DNA of 64,000 nucleotides from Actinacidiphila paucisporea (GTDB taxonomy: Bacteria; Actinomycetota; Actinomycetes; Streptomycetales; Streptomycetaceae): positions 612,637 through 676,636 of the forward strand of contig NZ_FRBI01000002.1 of NCBI RefSeq assembly GCF_900142575.1. The letters run 5' to 3'. Below are positions 24,291 through 32,501 of the stretch, piece after piece. The translations under genes were made by a program, and so were the position numbers. How positions within the stretch are numbered: the stretch's first letter is position 1; each line of letters begins with the position of its first letter. The notes under the pieces are model-generated. The model did not search any database and was not told the origin of the DNA. It was given only the letters and a program-made list of their open reading frames with translations.

Positions 24291-24464
24291 GGACCCCCCA
24301 GTCACCTCGCGACCGACGGCTTCCTTCCACTTCCCCAAGTGGCGACTCGCCGCGATAAGAGCGAACGCTAGGCCAACAGGCGGCTCTTCCGCTGTGGTTT
24401 GCGCATAATCGAGCCGATGTTATGACCGAGTTAACACGGCTATGGAGCGTCATTGGACACCCAT

Positions 24465-24482
24465 TGTAAGGGAAACGTTACA
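24465..24482 (+). promoter_or_regulatory. TGTAA-N8-TTACA inverted repeat upstream of Rsm22-like gene
   Basis: TGTAA (24465-24469) and TTACA (24478-24482) form an inverted repeat in the least GC-rich stretch of the gap between the sugar transferase and the methyltransferase. TTACAG recurs at 24497-24502. It may be an operator or part of a promoter. Confidence 0.35.
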
Positions 24483-24511
24483 GGAGTGAACGGCCCTTAC
24501 AGTTGGGGCTT

Positions 24512-25516
24512 GTGCCTACCGTGCCCCTCCCCGACGACCTCCGCGCGGCCCTCGCCGACCAGCTGCGGTCCACCGCTCCCAGCAGTGCGTCCGCACAGGT
24601 CGAACGGCTCATCGAGAGCTACCGCGGTACGACCCCCACCGCCGCGCCGATCCTGCGCGACGCGGCGGACGTCGCCGCCTATGCCGCCTACCGCATGCCG
24701 GCCACCTATGCCGCTGTCAGAACGGCGCTCGACGCATTCCGCTTGCAGTCCGGTGACTGGGCCCCGCAAACGCACCTCGATCTCGGCGGCGGCACCGGGG
24801 CGGCGACCTGGGCGGTGGCCGACGCCTGGCAGGACGCCGCCCACCGCAGCACCGTCCTCGACTGGTCCCAGCCCGCGCTGACCCTCGGCGCCGCCCTCGC
24901 CGAGACCGCGCACACCGCGGCGGTACGCGATGCCGAATGGACCAGGCAGCCGCTCGGCGGCACGGCCCGGCTGCCGCGGGCCGACCTCGTCACCGTCTCC
25001 TACGTCCTCGGCGAACTCACCTCCACCGACCGGGAGTCCCTGCTCGCCGCCGCCACCGAGGCCGCGGCCGGCGCCGTCGTCGTGGTCGAACCCGGTACCC
25101 CCGAGGGCTACAGGCGCGTCCTCGACGCACGCGACCGCCTCATCGGCGCCGGGCTGCACGTCCTCGCGCCCTGCCCCCACGACGGGCCGTGCCCCGTCAC
25201 CGGCGACGACTGGTGCCACTTCGCGGCCCGCGTGCAGCGCACCGCCCTGCACCGGCAGGTCAAGGGGGCGTCGCTGCCGTACGAGGACGAGAAGTTCAGC
25301 TACGTCGCCGCCGCGCGCTTCCCGGCCGACCCCGCCCCGGCGCGGGTCGTCCGCCACCCGCAGATCCGCAAGGGGCTCGTCCTGCTCGACCTGTGCGAGC
25401 GCCCTCCCGGCCTGGAGCGTACGACGGTGAGCAAGCGCCACGGCGCCGCCTACCGCGCGGCGCGCGACACCGAGTGGGGGGACACCTGGCCCCCGGACGA
25501 CCCGCCCGCCGCGTGA
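24512..25516 (+). CDS. Rsm22-like ribosomal-RNA-type methyltransferase
   Basis: A 334-aa protein of the Rsm22/mitoribosomal small-subunit methyltransferase family. The SAM-binding motif reads THLDLGGGTGAATWAV near residue 90. The central VSYVLGEL and VVVEPGTPEGYRRVLDARD are typical of the family. A cysteine motif CPHDGPCPVTGDDWCHF matches the metal or Fe-S site known in Rsm22 relatives, and EKFSYVAAAR follows. It probably acts on or near the small ribosomal subunit in the cytosol. The GTG at 24512 follows GGGG; TTG 24503 and GTG 24521 are alternatives. Confidence 0.8.
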   Translation: MPTVPLPDDLRAALADQLRSTAPSSASAQVERLIESYRGTTPTAAPILRDAADVAAYAAYRMPATYAAVRTALDAFRLQSGDWAPQTHLDLGGGTGAATWAVADAWQDAAHRSTVLDWSQPALTLGAALAETAHTAAVRDAEWTRQPLGGTARLPRADLVTVSYVLGELTSTDRESLLAAATEAAAGAVVVVEPGTPEGYRRVLDARDRLIGAGLHVLAPCPHDGPCPVTGDDWCHFAARVQRTALHRQVKGASLPYEDEKFSYVAAARFPADPAPARVVRHPQIRKGLVLLDLCERPPGLERTTVSKRHGAAYRAARDTEWGDTWPPDDPPAA

Positions 25517-25541
25517 GGCGGCGCCTCGCCGGGGCCTCCCG

Positions 25542-26651
25542 TCACAGCCAGCCGATGCGGCGGAAGGCGCGGTAGACGACGGCGGACAGGGCGGCCGTCA
25601 CCCCCAGCATCAGGGGGTAGCCGAAGCTCCAGCCGAGTTCGGGCATGTGGCGGAAGTTCATGCCGTAGAAACCGGCGATCATCGTCGGGATCGCCAGGAT
25701 GGCGGCGCCGGCGCTGATCCGCCGCATGTCCACGTTCTGCTGTACCGCGAGTTGGCTGAGATTGGCCGCCAGCAGGCCGTCCACCAGCTCGCCGTACGCG
25801 GTCAGCCGCTCCTTCACGTGCGAGAGGTGGTCGGCCACGTCACGGAAGTAGCGGCGCATCTCGGTGCCGATCAGGCCGTCCGCGCCCTCGGTCAGGCGCT
25901 CCAGCGGGCGGGCCATCGGGTAGACGGCGTGCTTGAACTCGATCAGCTCCCGCTTGAGCTGGTAGATGCGCTCGGCGTCGTCGCCGTGGGCGGCGGAGAA
26001 GACGTCGGACTCCAGGGTGTCCACGTCGAGCTCGACGGCGTCGGCGACGTCCATGAAGTCGTCGGTGACCTGGTCGGCGATGGCGTGCAGGACGGCCGCC
26101 GGGCCGTGCCTGAGCATGTCGGGCCTGGCTTCCAGGGCGGCGCGCACCCGGGCGAGGCCGGGCGCGCTGCCGTGCCGGACCACGACCACGAAGTCAGGGC
26201 CCAGGAAGATCATCAGCTCGCCGGTGTCGACGACCTCGCTGGTCGCGGTGAGCTTCTCGTGCTCCACGAAGACGATCGTCTTGAGCACCAGGAAGAGCGT
26301 GTCGCCATAGCGTTCGAGCTTCGGCCGCTGGTGCGCCTGGACCGCGTCCTCGACCGCCAGCGGGTGCAGCCCGAAGACCTCGGCGATCTCCGCCAGGTGC
26401 TCGGCCTCCGGCTGGTGCAGGCCTATCCAGGCGAAGCCGCCGCGCTTGCGCGCCTCGTCCAGCGCCTGCTGCGGCGGCAGCGACGCCGCCCGGCAGCCGT
26501 CCTCGTAGACCGCGCAGTCCACGACCACGTCGGCGGTGCGGCGGCGCTGCCCGGGTACGCCCTCGGCGCCGTCCAAAGTGTGCCAGCGGCCGCCGCGCCG
26601 CCACTGCCGGATCGCCCGCTCGGCGCTCGCCGTGGTCCTGTGCTGCTTCAT
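25542..26651 (-). CDS. corA: CorA-family magnesium/cobalt transporter
   Basis: A 369-aa divalent-cation channel. It has a large N-terminal cytoplasmic alpha/beta domain, a long stalk helix (about 250-310) and two C-terminal TM segments. The pore signature YGMNFRHMPEL follows the first TM (AAILAIPTMIAGF). It should form a homopentamer in the membrane for Mg2+ (or Co2+) uptake. The ATG overlaps the TGA of the FAD oxidoreductase gene by 4 nt (ATGA), so the two are co-translated. No functional link between them is obvious. Confidence 0.92.
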   Translation of the reverse strand: MKQHRTTASAERAIRQWRRGGRWHTLDGAEGVPGQRRRTADVVVDCAVYEDGCRAASLPPQQALDEARKRGGFAWIGLHQPEAEHLAEIAEVFGLHPLAVEDAVQAHQRPKLERYGDTLFLVLKTIVFVEHEKLTATSEVVDTGELMIFLGPDFVVVVRHGSAPGLARVRAALEARPDMLRHGPAAVLHAIADQVTDDFMDVADAVELDVDTLESDVFSAAHGDDAERIYQLKRELIEFKHAVYPMARPLERLTEGADGLIGTEMRRYFRDVADHLSHVKERLTAYGELVDGLLAANLSQLAVQQNVDMRRISAGAAILAIPTMIAGFYGMNFRHMPELGWSFGYPLMLGVTAALSAVVYRAFRRIGWL

Positions 26652-28189
26652 CGTGCCTTCTCCAGTACCGCCATCGCCGCATTGTGGCCGGGCACACCGC
26701 TCACCCCGCCGCCGCGCACCGCTCCCGCGCCGCACACGTAGACGTTCGCATACGAGGTGCCCACCCCCCACCTGCCGGTGGCGTCCGTCACGTCGTCGGC
26801 CGCGTAGGGCCACGACAGGTCCCGGTGGAAGATGTGCCCGCCCGGCAGCCCCACCTCACGCTCCAGGTCGAGTGGCGACTTCGCCTCGACGCAGGGCCTG
26901 CCATCGGCGTCCAGGGCCAGGCAGCTCTCCAGCGGCTCGGCGAGGACGGCGTCGAGTTGCGCGAGGGTCGCCCGCAGCACCTCCTCCTTGGCCCCCGCCG
27001 GGTCGGCCGCGAAGAGCCGGGCGGGCACGTGCAGGCCGAACAGCGTCAGCGTGTGCACGCCCTGGCCCGCCAGCTCGGGGGACAGGATCGACGGGTCGGT
27101 CAGGCTGTGGCAGTAGATCTCCGACGGCGGCGCGTCCGGCACGTCGCCCGCGGCGGCCTGCTCGTACGCGGTCTGCAGCCCGGCGTAGCCCTCCGCGATG
27201 TGGAAGGTCCCGGCGAAGGCCTCCCGCGGGTCGACGGAGGTGTCCCGCAGCCGCGGCAGGCGGCGCAGCAGCATGTTGACCTTGAGCTGGGCGCCCTCGG
27301 GGCCGGGCTCCGGCGGCAGCTCGCCGAGCAGGCCCGCGAGCGCGTACGGGGAGGCGTTGACCAGGACGTCGCGGGCCGCGACGGTGCGGCCGTCGGCGAA
27401 GGTCAGCTCCGCGCGTACGCCGTCGGTCGCGATCGCGGTCACCTCGGTCGACGTGGCGATCTCCGCGCCTGCCGCGCGTGCGGCGTCCGCGAGGGCGTCG
27501 GTGAGCGCGCCCATGCCGCCCACCGGCACGTCCCAGTCGCCGGTGCCGCCGCCGATCACGTGGTAAAGGAAGCAGCGGTTCTGCCGCAGCGACGGGTCGT
27601 GGGCGTGCGTGAAGGTGCCGATCAGGGCGTCGGTCAGCACGATGCCGCGGACGGTGTCGTCGGCGAATTCCGCCTCCACGGTCTCCCCGAGGGGTCGCTC
27701 GAAGAGCGCGGCCCAGGCGTCCGGGTCGCCGACCCGGCGCTCCAGCTCGGCCCTGGAGGGCAGCGGCCCGGTGAGCGTGGGGAAGACCGCCTCGGCCACC
27801 TGGCGGGTCATCGCGTAGAAGCGCTCCCAGGCCGCGTACTCCCGGTCCGAGCCGGTCAGCCGCGCGAAGCCCTCCCGGGTCCTGGCCGGGTCCTGTGCGT
27901 CGACCAGGAGCCCGCTGCCGCCGTGCGGCGTGTACGAGGAGATCCTTCTGCGGCGCACGGCGAAACGCAGGCCGAGGTCGTCGACGATCTTCCTCGGCAG
28001 GAGGCTGACCAGATACGAATACCGGGACAGGCGGGCGTCCAGCCCGCTGAAGGCCCGCGTCGAGACCGCGGCCCCTCCGACCGCGCCGAGCCGCTCGGCC
28101 ACCAGGACCGTGCGCCCGGCCCGCGCCAGATAGGCCGCGGCGACCAGCCCGTTGTGCCCTCCGCCCACCACCACCACGTCATACGCCAT
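26648..28189 (-). CDS. FAD-dependent oxidoreductase, phytoene-desaturase/PYROXD2-like
   Basis: A 513-aa flavoprotein. The N-terminal dinucleotide-binding motif is VVVGGGHNGLVAAAYLARAG, followed by AERLGAVGGAAVSTRAF. The C-terminal FAD motif VYVCGAGAVRGGGVSGVPGH is typical of carotenoid-desaturase-like amine oxidases. It is closest in style to the NAD(P)/FAD oxidoreductases annotated PYROXD2-like; no other carotenoid genes are nearby, so a pigment role is not supported. It shares a 4-nt overlap with the downstream corA. ATG start. Confidence 0.85.
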   Translation of the reverse strand: MAYDVVVVGGGHNGLVAAAYLARAGRTVLVAERLGAVGGAAVSTRAFSGLDARLSRYSYLVSLLPRKIVDDLGLRFAVRRRRISSYTPHGGSGLLVDAQDPARTREGFARLTGSDREYAAWERFYAMTRQVAEAVFPTLTGPLPSRAELERRVGDPDAWAALFERPLGETVEAEFADDTVRGIVLTDALIGTFTHAHDPSLRQNRCFLYHVIGGGTGDWDVPVGGMGALTDALADAARAAGAEIATSTEVTAIATDGVRAELTFADGRTVAARDVLVNASPYALAGLLGELPPEPGPEGAQLKVNMLLRRLPRLRDTSVDPREAFAGTFHIAEGYAGLQTAYEQAAAGDVPDAPPSEIYCHSLTDPSILSPELAGQGVHTLTLFGLHVPARLFAADPAGAKEEVLRATLAQLDAVLAEPLESCLALDADGRPCVEAKSPLDLEREVGLPGGHIFHRDLSWPYAADDVTDATGRWGVGTSYANVYVCGAGAVRGGGVSGVPGHNAAMAVLEKAR

Positions 28190-28403
28190 CCCCGCACCCT
28201 AGGCCGTCAGGCCCGGTCCCTCACCCCCCAGCCGCACTGACCGAGTGGCCGCGCCCACGGTGCTCCTCCGCACCCCTGGGTGGCAGCCCCGTTCTGTCGC
28301 GTTCACAGTGCCGCTGCACCGTGGCTTGCCGCGCCGTTCCCCGCGCCCCTGAAAAACGCTCACCCTCAGCACAGCGTGCAGCCCCCGGGGGGCGCGTGGG
28401 GGC

Positions 28404-28438
28404 ACCCCCAGGCGAAGCTCTGGGGGAGAACTGCGCGA
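28404..28438 (-). repeat. Dispersed intergenic repeat, inverted copy
   Basis: The 304-bp gap 28190-28493 contains the CCCCCAG/CTGGGGG hairpin (28405-28411, 28420-28426) followed by GAGAACTGCGCG, the reverse complement of the arrangement at 970-997 and 33458-33486. A further GTTCCCCGCGCCCC piece lies near 28337. No gene was recognised in the gap. As it lies between two minus-strand genes it could act as a terminator for the upstream small gene at 28494-28706. Confidence 0.65.
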
Positions 28439-28493
28439 CCGGCCACGACGGCGCAGAACGCAGCGGGCCACCGCAAGCGGCTGAGCCGGGTGG

Positions 28494-28706
28494 TCAGGAG
28501 CGGTCGTTCCACCGGGGATCGGTGTCCCACTCAAGATTCCGCTCCGCGGCCGTCTCCATCGCGTGCTCGGCCGCCGCCTTCGTCGGGTAGGGGCCGAAGC
28601 GGTTCTTGGACGGGCAGTCGGGGCCCTCCTCGGCCCGCTTGTGCTCGATGCAGTAGAACCACTCGCCCGGCTTGCCTGCCGGCTTCTTCACTCGGAAGAC
28701 TGCCAT
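28494..28706 (-). CDS. Small conserved hypothetical protein, 70 aa
   Basis: A 70-aa basic soluble protein with a strong ribosome-binding site (AGGAGAAGGAC before the ATG). It has two Cys (WFYCIEHK and GPDCPSKN) and a helical [15 protein letters not shown] segment. I do not know a function. The spacing of Cys and aromatic residues suggests a small folded domain, possibly nucleic-acid or metal binding, but only one or two ligands are visible. It is divergent from map across about 64 bp. Confidence 0.72.
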   Translation of the reverse strand: MAVFRVKKPAGKPGEWFYCIEHKRAEEGPDCPSKNRFGPYPTKAAAEHAMETAAERNLEWDTDPRWNDRS

Positions 28707-28770
28707 GTCCTTCTCCTGTCCGTTGCCGGGTGACGCAGTCCCATTTTCGCGCGCCGATACACTCGTCGGC

Positions 28771-29628
28771 ATGTCTGGTCAGTCGCTGCTCGTCCCCGGC
28801 AAGCTGTCGCCCCCGCGGCAGGTGCCCGCCTCGATTCCGCGCCCCGAATACGTGGGGAAGCCGGGGCCCACGCCCTATACGGGGCCGGAGGTCCAGGACG
28901 AGGAGACCGTGGAGCGGATGCGGGTCGCGTCGCGGATCGCGGCGCGGGCCATGGAGGAGGCGGCGAAGGCCGTCGCACCCGGGGTGACCACCGACGAGCT
29001 GGACCGGATCGCGCACGAGTACATGATCGGGCACGGCGCCTACCCCTCCGATCTGGGCTACCGGGGCTTCCCGAAGTCGCTGTGCACCTCGCTCAACGAG
29101 GTCATCTGCCACGGCATCCCCGACTCGACGGTGCTGCGCGACGGCGACATCGTCAACCTCGACGTGACCGCGTACATCCACGGGGTGCACGGCGACTGCA
29201 ACGCTACCTACCTCGTCGGCGACGTCGACGAGGAGTCGCGGCTGCTGGTGGAGCGCACCCGCGAGTCGCTGACGCGGGCGATCAAGGCGGTGCGGCCCGG
29301 GCGGCAGATCAACGTGATCGGGCGGGTCATCGAGTCGTACGCCAAACGCTTCGGCTACGGCGTGGTGCGGGACTTCACCGGGCACGGCATCAACACGTCC
29401 TTCCACTCCGGGCTGATCATCCCGCACTACGACGACCCGCGGGCGACCACCGTGATGCGGCCCGGCATGACCTTCACCATCGAGCCGATGCTGACGCTGG
29501 GCACGCACGAGTACGACGTGTGGGACGACGGCTGGACCGTGGTCACCAAGGACCGCAAGCGGACGGCCCAGTTCGAGCACACGCTGGTCGTCACGGCGGA
29601 CGGTGCGGAGATCCTGACCCTGCCGTGA
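28771..29628 (+). CDS. map: Methionine aminopeptidase, type I
   Basis: A 285-aa cytosolic metalloprotease that removes the N-terminal Met from new proteins. Metal ligands are visible in order: Asp in [11 protein letters not shown], Asp in [10 protein letters not shown], His in [12 protein letters not shown], Glu in [10 protein letters not shown] and Glu in AQFEHTLVV. The N-terminal 40 residues ([16 protein letters not shown]) contain the SH3-ligand-like PxxP extension common in actinobacterial MetAP1c. The ATG at 28771 gives the normal length. Streptomycetes usually carry two map genes; this copy is not in a ribosomal operon. Confidence 0.93.
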   Translation: MSGQSLLVPGKLSPPRQVPASIPRPEYVGKPGPTPYTGPEVQDEETVERMRVASRIAARAMEEAAKAVAPGVTTDELDRIAHEYMIGHGAYPSDLGYRGFPKSLCTSLNEVICHGIPDSTVLRDGDIVNLDVTAYIHGVHGDCNATYLVGDVDEESRLLVERTRESLTRAIKAVRPGRQINVIGRVIESYAKRFGYGVVRDFTGHGINTSFHSGLIIPHYDDPRATTVMRPGMTFTIEPMLTLGTHEYDVWDDGWTVVTKDRKRTAQFEHTLVVTADGAEILTLP

Positions 29629-29694
29629 GCGGCGGCCCGCGGCGGATAAGGTGGCGGCGACTGTGCGGATGAGTTGCTGAGGAGCCGACGCGCC

Positions 29695-30660
29695 ATGAAC
29701 CGCCGCAGGGTGTGCCTCGGGGCCGCCGCCGTCGCGCTGGCGCTGCAGTCGGCCGGGTGCATGACGGTGCACGGCGAGCGGGCGGACATCCCCTCAGTGG
29801 GCAAGGCCGAAGCCGTGCGGGTGCTGGCGAATTTCGCCGCGGTCGACAACCGGGTCGGCAGGACCTACGACGCCGAGGGCGTCACCGCGGTCGAGTCGGG
29901 CGCGCTCGGGACGACCGACGAGGCGGGCCTGCGCGCGAAACACGCCAACCACCCGCAGGGCAACCCGGGTTACCGGCCGCTGGTCTTCTCCGACTCGCGC
30001 TTCGCCATACCCCGGCAGGTCGGCTGGCCGAAGTATTTCGTCGCCGACACCGCCACCAACCGCGGTGCCGCGACCCGTTGGCTGCTGGTCTTCCGGCGGT
30101 CCGCCGCCGGGCAGCCGTGGAAGGCGTCGTACGTCGCGTCGATCGCCACCGTGGACGTGCCCGCATTCGCCCGGGACAAGGACGGTTACGCGGTCGCGCT
30201 GGACCTGGCCGGTACGGACCTGCTGGTGCAGCCGGGCCAGGTGAGCGCGGACTACGCTACGTACCTCGGCAGCGGCGGCAGCGACGTCTTCGCGGACGGC
30301 CCCGACACCTCGCAGTTGCGCGCGGACCGCAACGCCCGCGCCAGGGACCCCAATTCGGTCACCCGGTACGCCGACCAGCCCGCCGCGGGCGGTGACTTCA
30401 CGCCGGTCGCGCTGCGTACGTCCGACGGCGGGGCGCTGGTCTTCTTCGCCTCGCGCCACCAGTCGCGGGTCACCTTCAGGTTCGGCTACCGCCTGGCGAT
30501 CGACGTCGACACCGAGGCCCTGATGACCGGCACCCCGCACACCTCGGTCACGCTGTCGCGGCTGGCGGACGAGGCGGTCACCGTCCCGCCGGCCGCCGGC
30601 AGCGGCGAGGTCGTCTTCCTCAGCCGGGTCGTCGGCCTGGTCACCGCGAAGGGCGAGTAG
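29695..30660 (+). CDS. Exported lipoprotein of unknown function
   Basis: A 321-aa predicted lipoprotein. The signal peptide RRRVCLGAAAVALALQSAGC ends in the lipobox QSAGC. The mature part has no family that I recognise by name; it contains WLLVFRRSAAGQPWKASYVASI and a late FRFGYRLAIDVDTEALM, reminiscent of a two-domain cystatin-like fold. GGAG lies 11 nt before the ATG at 29695. It follows map by 66 bp on the same strand and may be co-transcribed. No transport or enzymatic motif was seen. Confidence 0.75.
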   Translation: MNRRRVCLGAAAVALALQSAGCMTVHGERADIPSVGKAEAVRVLANFAAVDNRVGRTYDAEGVTAVESGALGTTDEAGLRAKHANHPQGNPGYRPLVFSDSRFAIPRQVGWPKYFVADTATNRGAATRWLLVFRRSAAGQPWKASYVASIATVDVPAFARDKDGYAVALDLAGTDLLVQPGQVSADYATYLGSGGSDVFADGPDTSQLRADRNARARDPNSVTRYADQPAAGGDFTPVALRTSDGGALVFFASRHQSRVTFRFGYRLAIDVDTEALMTGTPHTSVTLSRLADEAVTVPPAAGSGEVVFLSRVVGLVTAKGE

Positions 30661-30704
30661 CGCCCGCCGGCAGCGGTCAGCGCCGCCAGGTGGCCGGTCA
30701 GCGG

Positions 30705-31421
30705 TCAGCGCAGCCAGGTGGCCGGTTCGCGCTCCGGCTCGTAGGAGAACTGGGCGCAGGCGTCGGACAGGACGTCCAGCACCGGCAGCGGGTCGGGCAG
30801 CGGCAGGTCGAGGTCGTGCTGCGGCAGCCATTCGACGGTATGGCCGGACGGCAGCCGGGACGGCGGCAGCAGCACGTAGCTGCCGCGGGAGTGCCAGCGG
30901 ATGCCGGGGTGCTCCTCGGCGGTCTCCGGGTGGCTGTCCAGCTCGCAGGGCCACCACTCGTCCTCGTCGGCGGGATTGCCGCGGGTCTCGGTGAAGAACA
31001 GCAGCCGGTCGGCGCGGGCGGCGACCGGGCCCAGGGTGGCGCCGTCGGCGATCAGCCGTTCGATGGCGAGCCTGCCGGCCTCCGCCGGGACGTCGAGGAC
31101 GTCGTGCGCGATGCCGGTGGCGGTGACGAAGTTGGCCAGCGGGTCGGTGCGCAGCCAGTGGTCGATCTTGTCCATGTCGGTGCTCGCCTGGGTCTGCCAG
31201 GCCAGTGAGACCGGGTGGACGGCCGGGATCGGACAGCCGATGCGCTCGCAGGAACAGCCGAAGTTGGCGGGGTGCGCGGCGGGCGCGACCGGGAATCCGG
31301 CGGTGGCGGCTGCTCTGACCAGGGGGTCTCGGCGCAGGTCCGGCTCCGCTGCCCGGGGGGCGCCGGAAGCGCCTTCCGTCCGGCGGCGCACCCACTCGGA
31401 CAACCTGCTCTTGCCTGCCAT
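30705..31421 (-). CDS. Prim-Pol-like (bifunctional DNA primase/polymerase domain) protein
   Basis: A 238-aa cytosolic protein resembling the small actinobacterial proteins annotated as bifunctional DNA primase/polymerase. Visible hallmarks are a Cys pair CSCERIGCP, the WQTQASTDMDKIDHWLRTDP helix, VTATGIAHDVLDVPAEAG where true prim-pols have the catalytic DxD, and SRGSYVLLPPSRLPSG. Only one or two of the expected catalytic acids can be identified, so polymerase activity is uncertain. It has no helicase domain and no plasmid context. It is divergent from heme oxygenase. Confidence 0.7.
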   Translation of the reverse strand: MAGKSRLSEWVRRRTEGASGAPRAAEPDLRRDPLVRAAATAGFPVAPAAHPANFGCSCERIGCPIPAVHPVSLAWQTQASTDMDKIDHWLRTDPLANFVTATGIAHDVLDVPAEAGRLAIERLIADGATLGPVAARADRLLFFTETRGNPADEDEWWPCELDSHPETAEEHPGIRWHSRGSYVLLPPSRLPSGHTVEWLPQHDLDLPLPDPLPVLDVLSDACAQFSYEPEREPATWLR

Positions 31422-31472
31422 CTAGCTCCTTCCCTCGCCCCCGTCCCGCAGTGCACACGGTACGCGGCTGAT

Positions 31473-31557
31473 GGAGGACATCCTCCCTCTTGCCGGGAAT
31501 GAACACCCGCCGGGGGTGGAAGTGTTCCTCCGGCGGGATTTCCCGACAGAATGTCGG
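31473..31557 (+). promoter_or_regulatory. Structured leader upstream of heme oxygenase
   Basis: Three hairpins are stacked between the prim-pol start and the heme oxygenase. They are GGAGGA/TCCTCC (31473-31478, 31481-31486), an 11-bp pair CCCGCCGGGGG/CCTCCGGCGGG with one mismatch (31506-31516, 31527-31537), and CCGACA/TGTCGG (31543-31548, 31552-31557). GAACAC (31501-31506) can pair instead with GTGTTC (31522-31527), which would compete with the large stem. This mutually exclusive arrangement is typical of attenuators or riboswitches. No known riboswitch class was recognised. Confidence 0.5.
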
Positions 31558-31638
31558 CAAGGCACTCGCTCAGACGTACCGAATCGCCACGAACAGCCCG
31601 GCGGACCAGCAGGTTCGCCGCCAGGAACCGGAGGACCC

Positions 31639-32295
31639 ATGTCCGCGCAGCCCTTCTCCACCGTCATCCGCGCCGCGAGCCGGCAGCAGCACACCGAGGC
31701 GGAGAATTCCGCCTTCATGGCCGATCTGCTGGGCGGCCGGCTCGGCGTCGCCGCCTACGCGCGCTACACGGAGCAGCTGTGGTTCGTCTACCGGGCGCTG
31801 GAGGAAGGCGCGGCGGGGCTCGCCGACGACCCGGTGGCCGGACCCTTCGTCCGGCCCCCCGAGCTGCGCAGACTGGCCGCGCTGGAGAGCGACCTGGACC
31901 GGCTGCTCGGTGAGGAGTGGCGGCAGCGGGCCTCGCCGCTGCCCGCCACCGCCCGCTACGCCGCCCGGATCACCGAGACCGCGGCCGACTGGCCGGCCGG
32001 CTACGTCGCCCACCACTACACCCGCTATCTGGGTGACCTGTCCGGCGGCCAGATCATCCGCGACATCGCGGAGAAGACCTGGGGCCTGCCCCACAAGGGC
32101 GACGGGGTGCGCTTCTACGTCTTCGAGGGCATCGACAACCCCGCCGCCTTCAAGCGCGGCTACCGCCGGCTGCTCGACGCCATGCCGCTCGACGAGCTGG
32201 AGCGGCAGCGGGTCGTCGACGAGTGCCGGGCCGCTTTCGCGCTGAACAGCGCGGTCTTCACCGCGCTGGGCGAGGCCTTCCCGCGCACCGCCTGA
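31639..32295 (+). CDS. Heme oxygenase (biliverdin-producing), HmuO/HO-1 type
   Basis: A 218-aa all-helical enzyme that opens heme to biliverdin, CO and Fe2+ in the cytosol. The proximal His lies in RQQHTEAEN (residue about 18), and the distal-helix signature YLGDLSGGQIIRDIA is intact, as is the C-terminal FKRGYRRLLDAMP. Length matches bacterial HmuO. The ATG at 31639 follows CCGGAGGACCC. No heme transporter or ferredoxin is adjacent. A stacked-hairpin leader lies upstream and a strong inverted repeat follows the gene. Confidence 0.92.
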   Translation: MSAQPFSTVIRAASRQQHTEAENSAFMADLLGGRLGVAAYARYTEQLWFVYRALEEGAAGLADDPVAGPFVRPPELRRLAALESDLDRLLGEEWRQRASPLPATARYAARITETAADWPAGYVAHHYTRYLGDLSGGQIIRDIAEKTWGLPHKGDGVRFYVFEGIDNPAAFKRGYRRLLDAMPLDELERQRVVDECRAAFALNSAVFTALGEAFPRTA

Positions 32296-32298
32296 CCC

Positions 32299-32367
32299 GG
32301 GCGGTCGCGGCACGATCGACGGCCGCCGGGCGGCCCCGAGGCCGGAGCTTCTGCGGCGCGACCGCCC
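32299..32367 (+). terminator. Nested inverted repeats after heme oxygenase
   Basis: GGGCGGTCGCG (32299-32309) pairs perfectly with CGCGACCGCCC (32357-32367), and between them GGCCGCC/GGCGGCC (32321-32327, 32329-32335) forms an inner hairpin. It begins just after the heme oxygenase stop. It has no T-run, as is common for high-GC actinobacterial terminators. Confidence 0.6.
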
Positions 32368-32501
32368 TTCCGTACGAAGTCGGGCTCCCAGAGGGGTGAT
32401 CGGGCGCACAATCCTCGTAGTACGTCCCCGGCCGGGCCGATCGTCCGGCGGGGGACGCCACTGTGCACCCCAGGCCCACTCACCACCACGAGGAGCCCTC
32501 A

